Shown: one piece after another, positions 7,036 to 7,866 of the stretch | Layout: each line of letters begins with the position of its first letter | How positions within the stretch are numbered: the first letter of the stretch is position 1 | Origin: Caldilineaceae bacterium | GTDB lineage: Bacteria > Chloroflexota > Anaerolineae > Caldilineales > Caldilineaceae | Assembly (NCBI GenBank): GCA_012032975.1 | Contig: JAAUPU010000109.1 | Span: 1-7,866, forward strand | Length of the DNA: 7,866 bases | Direction: 5' to 3' | Notes under the pieces: model-generated | What the model was told of the DNA's origin: nothing | What the model saw: the letters and a program-made list of their open reading frames with translations, nothing else | Databases searched by the model: none | Position numbers and translations under genes: made by a program

Positions 7036-7866
7036 ATGTGGAAGAATATGCTGTTGTTGTTCATGGTACTGTTGCTCTCTGGATGCACGCCGGTGACCAA
7101 GGCGCAATCCCTGACCCCAACGGAGGCCGAGAGCGCAACCCAAGTGCCGGAGGCAGCACCGGACGCGGCGCCAGACACAGCGCTGGAGGAGGCGTGGCAA
7201 GAGGAGCAGATCCTGGACGAATTTCAGACCGGAGAATGGCTGGATGTAAGTCTGGGTCCGCCTTTGATCGAGTGGTACAACGACATCGCCCGGCCCAACG
7301 ACATCGCCCGAGTCGAGCATGTCAGCCAAGTCGATCTGCTCGACGAAGTCAATGTTGGGCGCAAGCTGGTCATCTTCAAGTCGGCCAGCGACGCCGAACG
7401 GTTGGTGCCTCGCCTGGTTTCCAAGATCGACATCATCGGCTACAACCTGGAGCATGGACCGACCAACCCTGCCGATGAGCAGGCCTCGCCCGTCGAGAGC
7501 GCCAAGCGAATGCGTGTGCTGGCCGACAAATATGGGCTGGAACTCGCGCTGGGTCCAGACCACGGCTTTGCGCTCAGCGACGCGGCTGCGATGGCGCCAT
7601 ACGTGGATATCATCGTCTTGCAGGTGCAGCGCGCACAGACCGACCACGAGACGGTGCGCGAGTTTGTGCTGCCTCTGGCCCAGGATATCCGCGCCGCCAA
7701 TCCAGATATCGAGCTGAGTGTGCAGGTACGTACCGAGGGCGATGTGGTCGCGATCACGGAACTGATCGATTCCATGCGTGACGAACTGGATGGCATCTCG
7801 ATCTTGACCAGCCCAGAGACCACCGACGTGGCCGAGGCGCTTGTGGAAGAGTTACGCCCCGCCGAT
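7036..7866 (+). CDS. Secreted lipoprotein of unknown function, 3'-truncated by the window
   Basis: The frame is open from ATG 7036 to the last base (277 codons, no stop), so the C-terminus lies outside. Residues 1-17 (MWKNMLLLFMVLLLSGC) are a signal peptide with lipobox LSGC; Cys17 is the predicted lipidation site. An Ala/Pro/Glu/Thr-rich tether follows to about residue 55, then an alpha/beta domain from about residue 60. Hydrophobic strands alternate with helices: KLVIF, KIDIIGYNLEHG (Glu139, His140), KYGLELALGPDHGF (Asp175, His176), YVDIIVLQVQR, IELSVQVRTEGD and LDGISIL. This strand-helix periodicity, with polar residues at strand ends, resembles a TIM barrel, possibly glycoside-hydrolase-like, but I recognise no specific family. 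Residues 81-93 hold a duplicated NDIAR motif. It probably sits on the outer face of the membrane. It follows the TPR gene by 89 bases with a hairpin between, so it may be cotranscribed at reduced level. Confidence 0.75.
   Translation, partial: MWKNMLLLFMVLLLSGCTPVTKAQSLTPTEAESATQVPEAAPDAAPDTALEEAWQEEQILDEFQTGEWLDVSLGPPLIEWYNDIARPNDIARVEHVSQVDLLDEVNVGRKLVIFKSASDAERLVPRLVSKIDIIGYNLEHGPTNPADEQASPVESAKRMRVLADKYGLELALGPDHGFALSDAAAMAPYVDIIVLQVQRAQTDHETVREFVLPLAQDIRAANPDIELSVQVRTEGDVVAITELIDSMRDELDGISILTSPETTDVAEALVEELRPAD
7278..7310 (+). repeat. Short tandem duplication (15-bp copies, 18-bp period)
   Basis: CAACGACATCGCCCG occurs at 7278-7292 and again at 7296-7310, identical over 15 bases. It keeps the reading frame of the lipoprotein and encodes YNDIARPNDIARV. 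Confidence 0.8.

Noticed and set aside
7030..7647. Minus-strand open frame of 205 codons and + strand frames 7038-7478 and 7319-7717
   Set aside because: The frame starting at 7036 has a ribosome binding site, a signal peptide and a lipobox, and explains the region; the others are shadows.

Overview
The window is GC-rich bacterial DNA in which every gene lies on the + strand. There is no rRNA, tRNA, CRISPR array or mobile element, and no marker gene fixes the taxonomy. High GC, non-ATG starts, very long alanine/leucine-rich TPR proteins and a FemAB-type enzyme next to a large multi-spanning membrane protein together suggest a Chloroflexota-like (Anaerolineae-type) genome. That assignment is a low-confidence inference.

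Layout. (1) Positions 1-828: 3' part of a FemAB/GNAT-fold acyltransferase of the exopolysaccharide-associated type, with its N-terminus outside the window. (2) Positions 829-900: short intergenic stretch with a Shine-Dalgarno sequence for a TTG start at 901. (3) Positions 901-6946: one very large gene broken across reading frames. Read through, it encodes about 2,016 codons: an N-terminal multi-pass membrane domain (GT-C glycosyltransferase-like), a non-repeat extracytoplasmic segment, and about 31 TPR-like units. As printed it has six one-base losses between about 1326 and 2527 and a +1 change near 5359. All seven are explained by a one-base change in a run of 1-5 identical bases, so sequencing or assembly error is the simplest explanation, ahead of true decay. 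(4) Positions 6947-7035: spacer with a strong imperfect hairpin and a ribosome binding site. (5) Positions 7036-7866: start of a lipoprotein with a lipobox and an unrecognised alpha/beta domain, open at the window edge.

Working together (inference): same orientation and gaps of only 72 and 89 bases suggest one transcription unit. A FemAB-type transferase, a GT-C-like/TPR membrane protein and a surface lipoprotein fit a cell-envelope or exopolysaccharide locus. The most unusual element is the GT-C-like/TPR fusion of about 2,000 residues. I see nothing that demonstrates an entirely new system.
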